A stretch of 64,000 nt of DNA, from NCBI GenBank assembly GCA_964472015.1, contig CAYYIP010000001.1:1-64000 (forward strand). The letters are read 5' to 3'. The notes under the pieces were generated by a model, which was given only the letters and a program-made list of their open reading frames with translations, made no database searches and was not told the origin of the DNA. The translations under genes and the position numbers were made by a program. Source of the DNA: JAAYTD01 sp964472015 (lineage in GTDB: Bacteria > Bacteroidota > Ignavibacteria > Kapaibacteriales > UBA2268). Of this stretch, positions 36,393 through 46,991 are shown one piece after another; positions within the stretch are counted from its first letter, which is position 1, and each line of letters opens with the position of its first letter.

Positions 36393-38369
36393 TTATTTAA
36401 TAAACAAGAATTCTATATCTTCTTGTGAAAGATACTTGTTATTATAAATAGAATTATAAAGATTTGTTTTATGTAAAATATAATCTTCAAAACAAACTTT
36501 ATAATTATTATGACATTGCAACTTCATATTATCAATTTTAAAAGGATTATCTATTACTGCTCTAATAACTGATGCTAATGCTTTTGGATTATTGCTTTCA
36601 AATAAAATTCCATTATTCCCATCAATAATATAATCAGATACCCCACCTACATTTGATGCAATAACAGGTAACCCTAAAGCTAAGTAATCAGAAACTATAA
36701 AAGAAGTAGGATCTTCCCATATATTAGGAATTATAATAAACGTTATATCACACGCTATTTTAAGTAATTCATCAAAAGAAAAATTATTATCATATATGGT
36801 TATAGCATTATTTTTATCTAATAATTTTATAGTGTTTTTATATTCATCAGAACATTTACCATATATATCAAATTTAATATTATAATCTTTTAATAATTGA
36901 ATGGCTTGAATAAGAATATTTATTCCCGTATGTGATAATATATCCCCTATAAAAGCAAAATGTAGTTCCTTATTTTCTTTTATAAAGTTATCTTTTTGAT
37001 TAAATATTTCAATTGTTTTTGTATCTATATGGTTTATTGTAAATAAATTTTTATTATTCCACTCTATAAATTCTGAAAAAATACTTTTTGCCCTATTTGA
37101 ACCAACAAAAGTATAGTCAATAATTTCATTTAATAATTTTTTACTTGCAATAATACGTTCTTTATATTCTTTATTAAGCATAGGAAAACGATTAGGTAAT
37201 ATAGAATTCTCAAACAAATTTGTATTTTTCCAAGTCATATTCCCATTATACATATACAATAATGGATCTATTAAATAATAGTTAAAAGGTTCATATATAG
37301 TTTTTATTCCTAATCTTTTAGCTACATTAGCTATTTCAAAAGATAATCCATTAAAACTATAAAAAGTAATTATATCAGGCTTTGATTTACTTATAACATA
37401 TTCAAACAATTCTACTACATTTTCATCTTTTATTTCACGTAAAGGATTATCTATATCTAAAAATAAACTTGGTCTATTGTATACACCTAATAACTCTACT
37501 CCGTCTTCTTCTGAATACTCCATATAATAAGGCGTTTTATTTATTTTATGCTGAGAAGCTGCAAAAAATACTGTAATTTTATACCCATAATTAACAAGTT
37601 TTTTAATAAATTCTTTTTGAAATCTAGTTTCTTCAGTAGTTATATTATACCAATCATACATAGTAAATAATAAACTAATTTTTTCGTCATTTTTTTTAAT
37701 AGAAGTTTTATTACTTATATCTTCATCTTTTATAATTATAGCATCGTTTGTATATATTTCTTCAAAATTATTATTATCATTTAACTCTGTATTATTATCT
37801 AAATTAGATAACAATTCTATAGCTAATAAATTATCTTTTTCTATATTTTCAATAATATGTTTACTACTGTCAATATCTTTATAAATATCTTTTATATTCA
37901 AATCAAATGTATTTATATCTATGTAATTTATATTTTCTATTATATCATCTTTATCTTCTTTTATTCTATCATTATAGTTGTCTTTCCCCGCAAATATATT
38001 TTCTATAATATATTCATTATTATCATCTTTTTTTAAAATTTCATACAAAAATAACTCTTTATCTTTTATACTTTTAATATCAACAGTATTTGTTTTAAAA
38101 GACATAAGCAAATTATTTAATTCATCATACTTATTAATATCTTGTAAAAAAGAACTTATTTTTACTAAAATTTCATTTGGATAATAAAAAAAAGAAAGAA
38201 ATTTATTTGCAATTTCATAATTATTTTCAAAAGAAAAAATTAAATATAAAAAAGCGTATAATTCATCTAGCTCTTTTTTATTAGTTGTAGTTTTTAATAA
38301 CTCTCTAATATTATTTTTTAACTCTTCTATTTGATTATTCAATAATAATTTTTTTAATTCTTCTTTCAT
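36393..38369 (-). CDS. Glycosyltransferase family 4-like protein with long N-terminal extension
   Basis: 658 residues. From about 230 on it is a GT-B glycosyltransferase: LLFTMYDWYN opens the acceptor domain. YLALGLPVIASNVGGVSDYI and DGNNGILFESNNPKALASVI near 575-610 form the nucleotide-sugar site with the EX7E-like region. The first 230 residues are acidic, Asn/Asp/Ile-rich and helical, with no known domain; TPR-like helices are possible at 1-110. The odd partner genes (activase upstream, degenerate ABC ATPase downstream) give no pathway. A polysaccharide or protein glycosylation role is likely. Confidence 0.8.
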   Translation of the reverse strand: MKEELKKLLLNNQIEELKNNIRELLKTTTNKKELDELYAFLYLIFSFENNYEIANKFLSFFYYPNEILVKISSFLQDINKYDELNNLLMSFKTNTVDIKSIKDKELFLYEILKKDDNNEYIIENIFAGKDNYNDRIKEDKDDIIENINYIDINTFDLNIKDIYKDIDSSKHIIENIEKDNLLAIELLSNLDNNTELNDNNNFEEIYTNDAIIIKDEDISNKTSIKKNDEKISLLFTMYDWYNITTEETRFQKEFIKKLVNYGYKITVFFAASQHKINKTPYYMEYSEEDGVELLGVYNRPSLFLDIDNPLREIKDENVVELFEYVISKSKPDIITFYSFNGLSFEIANVAKRLGIKTIYEPFNYYLIDPLLYMYNGNMTWKNTNLFENSILPNRFPMLNKEYKERIIASKKLLNEIIDYTFVGSNRAKSIFSEFIEWNNKNLFTINHIDTKTIEIFNQKDNFIKENKELHFAFIGDILSHTGINILIQAIQLLKDYNIKFDIYGKCSDEYKNTIKLLDKNNAITIYDNNFSFDELLKIACDITFIIIPNIWEDPTSFIVSDYLALGLPVIASNVGGVSDYIIDGNNGILFESNNPKALASVIRAVIDNPFKIDNMKLQCHNNYKVCFEDYILHKTNLYNSIYNNKYLSQEDIEFLFIK

Positions 38370-38419
38370 ATTAAATTTATAAAAATAATTTTTGTTTTTT
38401 AATTTTTAATATATATAGT

Positions 38420-41400
38420 TTATAATTTTTTTATTTGTTCTTTTGCATTTTTTATCATAAAATGTAATCTATTATGTACATTAACATCACTAACTCCAGA
38501 ATCAAAATCAAGAAACAATAAATTCATATTAGAAAAAACTTCTTTTATTTTCTTTTCTATTCCTTTGGAAATTATATGATTTGCAATACATCCAAAAGGT
38601 TGTAAACTAATAACATTTTGTATATCTTGTTTCGCAAAATTAGATATTTCTGCTGGAATTAGCCATCCTTCACCAAATTGAGCAGCAAGTGTAATCACTT
38701 TTTCTGCCTCTTTTGCTTCTTCTTTAATATTTCCAAATGGTTGCCACAACTTATAATTACTAGCAATATTTTCTACTTTTTTTATAATATTTTCAATCTT
38801 TTTATGAAGAAAATCAATTAAAAAATTCCAAAAACTTTTTATTTTAATATTGTTCTCTATATTTACTTTATTGTTAACAAAATATTGTGTAAAGAAGCTA
38901 AGAAGAGGTGGAACAACAACTTCTATATCCTGAGAAATTAACCAATCTATAACATTTTTATGTCCAACTTTATTATATTTTACATATATCTCACCAACAA
39001 TACCAATTTTAGCAACTTTTTTAGAAGTATCTATAATTATATTAAACTCATCTACTGCATTTTTTAAACATAGTAATAACCCTTTCACATCTTTTTCTAA
39101 TATATATTTTTGACTTTCAAATATATATTTATTTCTAAGTTTTAATGATTCACCTTTTACTTTTTCATAAGCTACTGCTGAATAATATAATTTAGATATA
39201 GAATCAGCATATAATAATGCATATATTGCAATTTTTATATTAGATTTATAATTTAATTTAAAAGCTTGTTGTTCATACATTCCTGATGAAAAAGCAATTG
39301 AAATAATAGGGATATTATCATACCCGGATTCAATTAATGCTTTTTTTATCAACATTATATAATTGCTAGCTCTACATTGTCCCCCAGTTTGTGTCATTCC
39401 AATTACTATTTTATTATGATCATATTTACCTGAATTTAATGCCTTTAAAATATCTCCAATCACAAGAGTTGCTGGATAACAAACTTCATTATTTGCATAC
39501 TTTAAACCAAGCTCTATTGATTTTTCATCACTTTCTGGTAAATTTTCTAACTTATATCCCATTAATTTAAATAAGGTTGGAATAAAAGGTGAATAAATAT
39601 CAGAAAAAAATGGAGCTAAAATAGTTTTTTCTTTATCAAAATCAACATATTTTGATTTTGTTTTATTTGCTTTTATAGCAATATTATTACTATTATAACT
39701 AATAGTTTCCAAAAAAGAACGTACTCTTAATCTTAAAGAACCTATATTAGAAACATCATCAACTTTTAATATGGTTAATGTTTTCCCTGCTGATTTTAAT
39801 ATAGAAGAAACTTCATCTATAATAAAAGCGTCAGGTCCACACCCAAAAGAAGTAATTTCAATAAAATGTACATTGTTTTTATTTTCTGCAACAAAATGTG
39901 CAGCTTTCATAATACGATTAGTGTAAGTCCATTGAGAAATAGTATTAAGTGAGAAAAAAGAAGCATAATCTTCATTTCTTATATAATCATCACTTATAAC
40001 ATCAACATCAAACTCTGCTATCATATCTGTAAGTTTATGTTGTATAAATTTATCCGTATGATAAGGACGACCTGCTACAAGAATAACGGTTCTATTATTT
40101 TTTATTGCATTATCAAATATTCTTTTACAATTTACTTTCAAATTATTTTTATATTCTTCAAATACTAACAGTGCTTTAGAAAAAGCACTGTTAAAAACAG
40201 ACTTAGATATACCAATTTTTTTTAAATAACTAAAGCAACTTTTTTTTAATAAATCTATATTATTAAAATTTATAGGTGGACTATCTATAGGTATACTATA
40301 TTTTTGTTCTGTCTGCATAGAACTTTTTAATACTTCACCATATCCTGTAACAACAGGACAATTATAACTATTAACTACATTTGCATCTTCTTTAACCTCA
40401 TATAAAACAAAAGGGAAAAATATTCTATCTACATAATTATCTATTAATTCACATATATGTCCATGTACCAACTTTGCAGGGAAACATATATTATCAGACA
40501 TAATAAAATGAATCCCTTGTTCATACTGTTTATAAGTAGAATTTGAAGAAAAAATAACATTAATACCACAATTGTAAAATAATTCACTCCAAAACGGAAA
40601 GTTCTCATACATATTTAGAACACGTGGAATACCAATAGTTAATTTATAATTATCATTTTTTGGTCTAGAAAATTGTGATAATAATTTAAGCTTAAAATTA
40701 TAATGGTTTTCGCCTTTCCCATGAAATTTACCTTTGTTTGTATAAACCTTTTCACATTTATTTCCTGTAAAAAAAACATTATTATCTTCAAAAGTCATTT
40801 TACTAATTAAACATTGATTTTCACACCCCTTACAAAAAATTTGCTTTGTAGAATATTCCTTTAATTTAGGTATAATATTATTATCTATGTTGTTATTATA
40901 ACAATCATTTATATTATTAATTCCCTTTAATTCTATAGGTATATTTTTATATTTTTGTTTAGCATATATAGATGCACCATATGCTCCCATTAGTTCGGGT
41001 ATATTAGAAAATATAACATTTCGCCCTGTTAACTTTTCAAGTGCTTTTACTATAGATTTATTACGAAAAGTTCCACCTTGTACAATTATATGTTCTCCAA
41101 GTTCTTTAATATCTTTTATTTTTAAAACTTTATAAAGACAATTTTTTATTACAGAATAAGATAAACCAGCTGCAATATCTGCAATTTCTGCCCCCTCTCG
41201 CAAAAACTGTTTAACTTTTGAATTCATAAAAACAGTACAACGAGTTCCTAAGTCACAAGGATTTTTAGATTTTGTTGCTTCTTCTGCAAACTCAGATACT
41301 GTATAATTTAATGTATTAGCAAAACCTTCTATAAACGAACCACAACCTGAGGAACATGCTTCATTTATTTCTACTCTATTAATACTTCCATTTGTAACAA

Positions 41401-42712
41401 AAATAGCTTTCATATCTTGACCACCAATATCAAGAACAAAAGAAACTTTTGAATCAAATTTTTTTGCTGCTGTGTAATGTGCTATTGTTTCCACTAAGCC
41501 ATAATTTAAACCATATGCAGCTTTAACAAGATCTTCACCATATCCTGTTACAGCACTTTTAGCGATTTTTATTGTTTTTCCTAACTTTTTAAGTTTATTA
41601 AGAAGTATATCTAAACCTAATTTTATAGCTTTTAAAGAATCGCCATTATTTTTTGCATAATAAGAATATAAAATTCTATCTTTTGAATCTATAATAACAA
41701 TTTTGGTTGTTGTAGAACCAGAATCTATTCCAAGAAAATATTCTTCGTCTTCTTTTATATCAGTAACATCATATAATTTTATTTTATATTTTTCTTTATC
41801 CTTACTCCATTTCTTATATTCTTCTTCATCTTCAAATAATGGATCTAATCTTTCTTTAAGAGCTATTTTATATAAATTTTCATCAGATATTTGATTTATA
41901 AAATTTATTATACTAACATTTATTATTTTTGATGTATTTGTAAATGTACATCCCCAAGCAGGAATAAATTGCGCATTATTAGAAATAATATAATCGTTTT
42001 CCGAAATATTTAATAGTTTTGCAAAGATTTTCTTTAATTCAGGTAAATATGCAAAAGGCCCACCACAAAAAAATACTGGTGTTTCAATATCATGTCCTCT
42101 TGATAATGAACTTATTGTTTGCATAGCAACTGCATTAAAAATAGAAGCTGCTATATCTTCTAATTTTGCATTTTTTGCAATTAAATTTTGTATATCTGTT
42201 TTTGTGAAAACTCCACAACGAGATGCTATTGGATATATAATTTTATGATTTTTTGCAAGCTCATTTAATTTTTCTAACGTTATACCAAGTAATGAAACCA
42301 TTTGATCTATAAAGGCTCCCGTTCCACCAGCACAACTACCATTCATACGAATATCGGGAACTTTATTTTTACTAAAAAAAATCATTTTAGCATCTTCACC
42401 ACCTATATCTATCAATGTTTTTATTGCAGGATATTTATGCTTTATAACTTCAGAAGAAGCAACAACTTCTTGAACAAAAGGAATATCAAATTTTTCAGAT
42501 ATACCTAATCCTGCAGAACCTGTTATAACAGGATGCAAAACAATATCGCCAAAATTTTTATGCACATTATCTAAAACATCTACGAGTGTTTTTTTTATAT
42601 CTGCATTATGTCTACGATAATCTGAAAAAATTATATCATTGCTTTTATTAACCAAAACAATCTTTATGGTTGTAGAACCAATATCTATTCCTATTTGATA
42701 TAAATTATTCAT
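38420..42712 (-). CDS. Giant 2-hydroxyacyl-CoA dehydratase activase-type fusion protein (two BadF/HgdC ATPase domains plus HgdB-like domains)
   Basis: 1430 residues. Two ASKHA ATPase domains of the 2-hydroxyglutaryl-CoA dehydratase activator type lie in tandem. The first has GIDIGSTTIKIVL at 8 and GSCAGGTGAF near 126. The second has GIDSGSTTTKIVI near 330 and EACSSGCGSF near 455. Each has two cysteines (CAGGTG/SRCGVF and CSSGCG/TRCTVF) that in HgdC hold a [4Fe-4S] cluster across a dimer. A four-Cys segment CKGCENQC follows near 645. After it come DUF2229 and HgdB-like dehydratase regions with TQTGGQCRASNY, FGCGPDAFIIDEV and LQPFGCIANHII. Such fusions occur in anaerobes and may act in ATP-driven low-potential electron transfer; the substrate is unknown. 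ATG 42712 is preferred to an in-frame TTG at 42724. It heads the minus-strand run to prmC. Confidence 0.9.
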   Translation of the reverse strand: MNNLYQIGIDIGSTTIKIVLVNKSNDIIFSDYRRHNADIKKTLVDVLDNVHKNFGDIVLHPVITGSAGLGISEKFDIPFVQEVVASSEVIKHKYPAIKTLIDIGGEDAKMIFFSKNKVPDIRMNGSCAGGTGAFIDQMVSLLGITLEKLNELAKNHKIIYPIASRCGVFTKTDIQNLIAKNAKLEDIAASIFNAVAMQTISSLSRGHDIETPVFFCGGPFAYLPELKKIFAKLLNISENDYIISNNAQFIPAWGCTFTNTSKIINVSIINFINQISDENLYKIALKERLDPLFEDEEEYKKWSKDKEKYKIKLYDVTDIKEDEEYFLGIDSGSTTTKIVIIDSKDRILYSYYAKNNGDSLKAIKLGLDILLNKLKKLGKTIKIAKSAVTGYGEDLVKAAYGLNYGLVETIAHYTAAKKFDSKVSFVLDIGGQDMKAIFVTNGSINRVEINEACSSGCGSFIEGFANTLNYTVSEFAEEATKSKNPCDLGTRCTVFMNSKVKQFLREGAEIADIAAGLSYSVIKNCLYKVLKIKDIKELGEHIIVQGGTFRNKSIVKALEKLTGRNVIFSNIPELMGAYGASIYAKQKYKNIPIELKGINNINDCYNNNIDNNIIPKLKEYSTKQIFCKGCENQCLISKMTFEDNNVFFTGNKCEKVYTNKGKFHGKGENHYNFKLKLLSQFSRPKNDNYKLTIGIPRVLNMYENFPFWSELFYNCGINVIFSSNSTYKQYEQGIHFIMSDNICFPAKLVHGHICELIDNYVDRIFFPFVLYEVKEDANVVNSYNCPVVTGYGEVLKSSMQTEQKYSIPIDSPPINFNNIDLLKKSCFSYLKKIGISKSVFNSAFSKALLVFEEYKNNLKVNCKRIFDNAIKNNRTVILVAGRPYHTDKFIQHKLTDMIAEFDVDVISDDYIRNEDYASFFSLNTISQWTYTNRIMKAAHFVAENKNNVHFIEITSFGCGPDAFIIDEVSSILKSAGKTLTILKVDDVSNIGSLRLRVRSFLETISYNSNNIAIKANKTKSKYVDFDKEKTILAPFFSDIYSPFIPTLFKLMGYKLENLPESDEKSIELGLKYANNEVCYPATLVIGDILKALNSGKYDHNKIVIGMTQTGGQCRASNYIMLIKKALIESGYDNIPIISIAFSSGMYEQQAFKLNYKSNIKIAIYALLYADSISKLYYSAVAYEKVKGESLKLRNKYIFESQKYILEKDVKGLLLCLKNAVDEFNIIIDTSKKVAKIGIVGEIYVKYNKVGHKNVIDWLISQDIEVVVPPLLSFFTQYFVNNKVNIENNIKIKSFWNFLIDFLHKKIENIIKKVENIASNYKLWQPFGNIKEEAKEAEKVITLAAQFGEGWLIPAEISNFAKQDIQNVISLQPFGCIANHIISKGIEKKIKEVFSNMNLLFLDFDSGVSDVNVHNRLHFMIKNAKEQIKKL

Positions 42713-42843
42713 ACTAAAACACAAATATTATAATAAGTTTTTATCTAATTTTAATTTAATATTTTTATTATATAAACCATTATATTATAAAAATTTATAA
42801 TAAATTAAATTATCAAATATAAACTAGGATTATTAATATACGA

Positions 42844-43932
42844 TTAATAAATAGAAATATTATTTTTTTTCATATATTCAACTAATTCACCTACTTTATC
42901 TGCTTCACCTTGTTTACATAATAGTATAGCTTTTTCTGTATTTATCAAAATTATATCTTCCATTCCAACAATACCTACTGGTTTTTCCTCTGATATAACC
43001 ATAGAATTTTTACTATTTAATATAACTATATTCCCAGATATTACATTATTTCTCGCATCTTTATGTAAAATTCTAAATAATTCATCCCAATCATTTAAAT
43101 CAGTCCAACCAAATGTACCTTCTAAAACAAACACATTTTCAGCATTTTCTAAAATACCATAATCTATTGAAATTTTATTCAACGTCTTATATAATTTTTC
43201 TAACTCAATATTAAATTCTGGTTTATTTATATATTTTTTTATATTATTAAATTGCTCATAATGATAGTTCAAAAAAATTTCATATGCTTTAGAAAGAACA
43301 TCATTTCTAACTGCAAGAATACCACTATTCCATACAAAATCACCAGAATCTATAAAACGCTGAGCTGTTATTTTATCAGGTTTTTCCGCAAAATTTATTG
43401 ATTTTCTAAGTCCTAATTTATAAAATTTAGAATCAAATTCTATATTATCATCATCATATTGAATATAGCCAAATTGTACTTCTGGACGTGTAGGTTGAAC
43501 ACCAATAGTAATAATACCTTTTAACTCCAGTGCAGCTTGTATAGAAGTTTCTATTGCAATATAAAATTCACCATGATTTTGTATATAATGATCTGACGGA
43601 AATATTGTCATAACTGTATCACTAGTATATTTATCACCTAGTAAAGCCTGTACTAATCCAATAGCAGCTGCAGTATGTCTACTTAACGGTTCACAAATAA
43701 TTTGTCTCTCATTAAGCAATGGCAATTGCTCTTTTACTATATGTTTATAATCAGAATTAACAACTATCCAAATATCTTCTTCTTCAAAATTTTTTGAAAC
43801 AATATCATATGTCTTTTGAAATAAAGTAGTATTATCTATAAGATATACAAATTGTTTCGGTAAACTTTGTAACGATCGAGGCCAAAATTTTAAATCAGCA
43901 CCACCAGCTAATATTAACGCACATTTTTTCAT
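42844..43932 (-). CDS. Mannose-1-phosphate guanylyltransferase-like nucleotidyltransferase
   Basis: 362 residues from ATG 43932 (an in-frame TTG lies six bases upstream). Family features: LAGG near residue 8, WPRSLQSLPKQF, EPLSRHTAAAIG, FPSDHYI with the metal-binding Asp, FAEKPDK, FVWNSGILA and FGWTDLNDWDEL. These are of the ManC/GMP type that makes GDP-mannose from mannose 1-phosphate and GTP. The usual GGxGxRxWP loop here reads GGADLKFWP, so the Gly is Asp and the catalytic Arg is Lys. Activity may be altered. It is upstream of nothing obviously related; AlkD-like and MlaE genes precede it on the same strand. Confidence 0.85.
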   Translation of the reverse strand: MKKCALILAGGADLKFWPRSLQSLPKQFVYLIDNTTLFQKTYDIVSKNFEEEDIWIVVNSDYKHIVKEQLPLLNERQIICEPLSRHTAAAIGLVQALLGDKYTSDTVMTIFPSDHYIQNHGEFYIAIETSIQAALELKGIITIGVQPTRPEVQFGYIQYDDDNIEFDSKFYKLGLRKSINFAEKPDKITAQRFIDSGDFVWNSGILAVRNDVLSKAYEIFLNYHYEQFNNIKKYINKPEFNIELEKLYKTLNKISIDYGILENAENVFVLEGTFGWTDLNDWDELFRILHKDARNNVISGNIVILNSKNSMVISEEKPVGIVGMEDIILINTEKAILLCKQGEADKVGELVEYMKKNNISIY

Positions 43933-43966
43933 AAACAATAAAAAATTAATATAATTTACTATATTA

Positions 43967-44671
43967 TTATATATTACCTTTTAAAAAATCTTGTTTTAAA
44001 TTTTTAGGAAACTTTTCAATAGAATATCTTAACATAGTCCTTGGCATAGTCTTATAACGTTTATCTTCAACTAAAAAATTATACTCTAAACTAAATTTTT
44101 TTTTACCAACTTCTCTTAACATCCAACCAACAGCCTTATGTATCAAATCATTTTTATGATTTAATAAGATTTTAGAAATTGTAATTGTATCTTGAAAATC
44201 ATTGTTTTTTATAAATTCTTTTGTGGCTACAATAGCAATTCTTTGTACCCAAAAATTTTCATCTTTTGCAAAATTATATAAAACTTCTCTATTTTTATTC
44301 AACAAATATTTACCTACAATTTCAGGGGCTGATAAATCAACTAAATCCCAACTATTTATATAAATAAAATGATTACAATAAAACTTAAAATATTCTTCCC
44401 TTTTATCATAATCTTTTTCATTATCAAACATATTAATCAAAAACAAAATAGCAAGTAAATTAAATTCATGATACTTATCTTTAAGTAATTGTCCAATATA
44501 ATTCAAAGGTAAATTGGAATATTTTTTTACTATATTTCTTAATGAAGGAACATAAATCCCTAAAAAATTCATTTTAAGCAATTCATTACTTTTAAAAAAT
44601 CTTGATAAAGATATAGCAGCATCTTTAGATGATAAATCTATTACTTCTTTTTTTATTATTTCTAATATCAT
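43967..44671 (-). CDS. DNA alkylation repair protein, AlkD-like
   Basis: 234 residues from ATG 44671, the normal AlkD length. An upstream TTG would add a hydrophobic, AT-derived stretch. HEAT-like repeats include DLVDLSAPEIVGKYL, WVQRIAIVATKEFI, HKAVGWMLREVGKK and the typical end MPRTMLRYSIEKFP. AlkD glycosylases excise N3- and N7-alkylpurines without flipping the base out. The Trp of WVQR and the Asp of WDLVD, used for catalysis, are present. Isolated gene among envelope genes. Confidence 0.9.
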   Translation of the reverse strand: MILEIIKKEVIDLSSKDAAISLSRFFKSNELLKMNFLGIYVPSLRNIVKKYSNLPLNYIGQLLKDKYHEFNLLAILFLINMFDNEKDYDKREEYFKFYCNHFIYINSWDLVDLSAPEIVGKYLLNKNREVLYNFAKDENFWVQRIAIVATKEFIKNNDFQDTITISKILLNHKNDLIHKAVGWMLREVGKKKFSLEYNFLVEDKRYKTMPRTMLRYSIEKFPKNLKQDFLKGNI

Positions 44672-44765
44672 ATTTAATAACAAAATTATAAAATTATAAT
44701 AAAATATTTTATTTTTACTATAATATTTTATAAAAAACAATCAAATATAAAAATACTTAATTATA

Positions 44766-45554
44766 TTATAAAATTAATCCAAAAACAGCATCTAATATAA
44801 GTATTACCGCAGCAGATATAGTAAATGCTTTTACAGTACTTTGTCCTACTCCCTCGGCCCCACCGCTTGTATTAAAACCTACATATACTCCTATTAAAGA
44901 TGTAATTCCACCAAAGCATGCTGATTTTACAAGACAAACTATTAATTCTGAAATTGCAAAAAAATTTTTTATAGAATCAATATATAATGTTGGCGATATA
45001 TTAAATTTTACTATTACCATTATATAAGCTCCTAATAAAGCTATAATACTTGAAAAAACAGCAAGTAAAGGCATCATAAATAACGTAGCAACAATTCTAG
45101 GCATACCCAAATATCTATTTTTATCAATAGCCATAATTTCAATAGCATCAATTTGTTCTGTAATTTGCATTGCGCCAATTTGTGCAGCCATTGAACCACC
45201 AACTCTTCCTGTAATTACTAATGCAGTAAGAACTGGTGTTAGTTCTTGAAATACTGCTGTTGATATTGAACCTCCTAAAAAAGTCTTTGCAATATCCATC
45301 AAATTAAATTTATCAAATAAAGTAGTTGCTTGTAATGCTGCTATAGCACCTGTAAATATACCTACTAATAAAACAAGCGGTAATGAATCAACTCCAATAA
45401 TTGCCATTTGTTGCAATATTAGTTTTTTATCACGAAAAATATTGGGAAAGTATCTTAATATACTAAATAATAAAATAAATAATTTCCCAAGTTCACTAAA
45501 AAAATTAATTACTTTTCGTCCTAAAAATTTCCAAAAAAATTTTATTTCCAACAT
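44766..45554 (-). CDS. mlaE: MlaE/Ttg2B family phospholipid transport permease
   Basis: 262 residues with about five membrane segments. MAIIGVDSLPLVLLVGIFTGA, EQIDAIEIMAIDKNRYLGMPR and FGGITSLIGVYVGFNTSGGAEGVG are the MlaE family signatures. With an ATPase (MlaF) and an MCE protein (MlaD) it moves phospholipids between inner and outer membranes. Those partner genes, usually immediately next to it, are not in the window, so the system is split or the gene is the first cistron before a break. The gene stands alone on the minus strand here. Confidence 0.93.
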   Translation of the reverse strand: MLEIKFFWKFLGRKVINFFSELGKLFILLFSILRYFPNIFRDKKLILQQMAIIGVDSLPLVLLVGIFTGAIAALQATTLFDKFNLMDIAKTFLGGSISTAVFQELTPVLTALVITGRVGGSMAAQIGAMQITEQIDAIEIMAIDKNRYLGMPRIVATLFMMPLLAVFSSIIALLGAYIMVIVKFNISPTLYIDSIKNFFAISELIVCLVKSACFGGITSLIGVYVGFNTSGGAEGVGQSTVKAFTISAAVILILDAVFGLIL

Positions 45555-45697
45555 TGATTTTTCAAGATATATATTTTTTTTGTTAATTACTATTGTTTAT
45601 ATTACCTAATTATATTAGCATAATAAAGATTAGTACAATAAAAAAATAAAATTTATATATAATTTAAAATAACAATATAATTTAATTATTACTTAAA

Positions 45698-46897
45698 TCA
45701 TATATTATTTAATAAATGTCCCATCTTATCTTTTTTAGTTTTCATATAAAACTGATTATATTTATTCACAGGTAATTCTATTCGAACTTGCTCTACTACT
45801 TCTAAACCATAACTTTCTAATCCAACACGTTTTTTAGGATTATTAGTTAATAATTTCATTTTTTTTATTCCTAAGCATCTTAATATTTGAGCTCCTACAC
45901 CATAATTCCTTGCATCAGCTGGCAACCCTAACTTTAAATTAGCATCTACTGTGTCATATCCTTTATCTTGTAATTCATAAGCCCTTACTTTATTTAACAG
46001 CCCAATACCCCGTCCTTCTTGTCTCATATAAACAATAACGCCACTACCTTCAGCTTCAATAAATTCCATTGCTTTATTCAACTGACTACTACAATCACAA
46101 CGTAAAGACCCAAAGACATCACCTGTTAGACATTCTGAATGTACACGTACAAAAACAGGTTCATTAGTATTTATTTCACCTTTTACAAGTGCAACATGTT
46201 CTAATCCATCAACTGAATTTTTAAAACCAAGAATTTTAAAATCACCATATTTAGTAGGTAATTTTGCTTCTGCAATACATTCAACAAGTGTTTCTTGCGC
46301 AATACGATATGCAATAAGATCTTTTACTGAAATAATCTTAAAATTATATTTTTTAGCAATTTCTATTAATTGAGGTAATCTTGCCATTGTACCATCATCG
46401 TTTATAATTTCTATTAATGCACCTGCTGGTTGTAACCCAGAAAGACGTGCTAAATCAATCGTTGCTTCTGTATGTCCTGCTCTAACGAGTACACCACCAT
46501 TTCGTGCACGTAATGGATTTATATGTCCGGGACGTCCAAAATTAGATGCTTTAAATTCTGGATTAGCAAGTGCATTAATTGTCTTAGCTCTATCATGCAT
46601 AGAAACTCCTGTAGTACATCCATACTCTAATAAATCAACGGTTACTGTAAAAGGAGTCTCGTGTAAAGAAGTATTATTTGCTACTTGCATTCCTAAGTTT
46701 AACTCTTTACATCTATCTTCTGTAATAGGTGCACAAAGAACGCCACGTCCATATTTTAACATAAAATTAACTTGTTCAGAAGTCACTTTTTCAGCTGCAA
46801 CAATAAAATCGCCTTCATTTTCACGTTCTTCATCATCTACAACTATTACAAAATTTCCTTTTTTGAACTCTTGTATTGCTTCATCTATTGTATTCAT
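45698..46897 (-). CDS. ribBA: Bifunctional 3,4-dihydroxy-2-butanone-4-phosphate synthase / GTP cyclohydrolase II
   Basis: 399 residues. The N-terminal half (1-200) is RibB with DDEERENEGDF and RARNGGVLVRAGHTEA. The C-terminal half is RibA with zinc-binding GDVFGSLRCDCSSQL and MRQEGRGIGLLNK. It supplies both branches of riboflavin synthesis from ribulose 5-phosphate and GTP. A -7 like CAAAAATA (46950-46957, minus TATTTTTG) is 55 bases upstream. I found no FMN riboswitch in the short leader. Other rib genes are absent. Confidence 0.97.
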   Translation of the reverse strand: MNTIDEAIQEFKKGNFVIVVDDEERENEGDFIVAAEKVTSEQVNFMLKYGRGVLCAPITEDRCKELNLGMQVANNTSLHETPFTVTVDLLEYGCTTGVSMHDRAKTINALANPEFKASNFGRPGHINPLRARNGGVLVRAGHTEATIDLARLSGLQPAGALIEIINDDGTMARLPQLIEIAKKYNFKIISVKDLIAYRIAQETLVECIAEAKLPTKYGDFKILGFKNSVDGLEHVALVKGEINTNEPVFVRVHSECLTGDVFGSLRCDCSSQLNKAMEFIEAEGSGVIVYMRQEGRGIGLLNKVRAYELQDKGYDTVDANLKLGLPADARNYGVGAQILRCLGIKKMKLLTNNPKKRVGLESYGLEVVEQVRIELPVNKYNQFYMKTKKDKMGHLLNNI

Positions 46898-46991
46898 TAT
46901 AATTTTGATTTAATTTTAATACTATTTACAAATTATCTATAACATTCTACAAAAATACAAAAAAGATTTGAAAATACTTAAAAAAATACTA

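Noticed and set aside
42713..42724. TTG start for the giant activase at 42724
   Set aside because: It adds only four residues and has no Shine-Dalgarno. ATG 42712 places the ATPase motif at the usual distance. The same reasoning applies to 8191 (uppS), 43938 (manC-like) and 44740 (AlkD-like).
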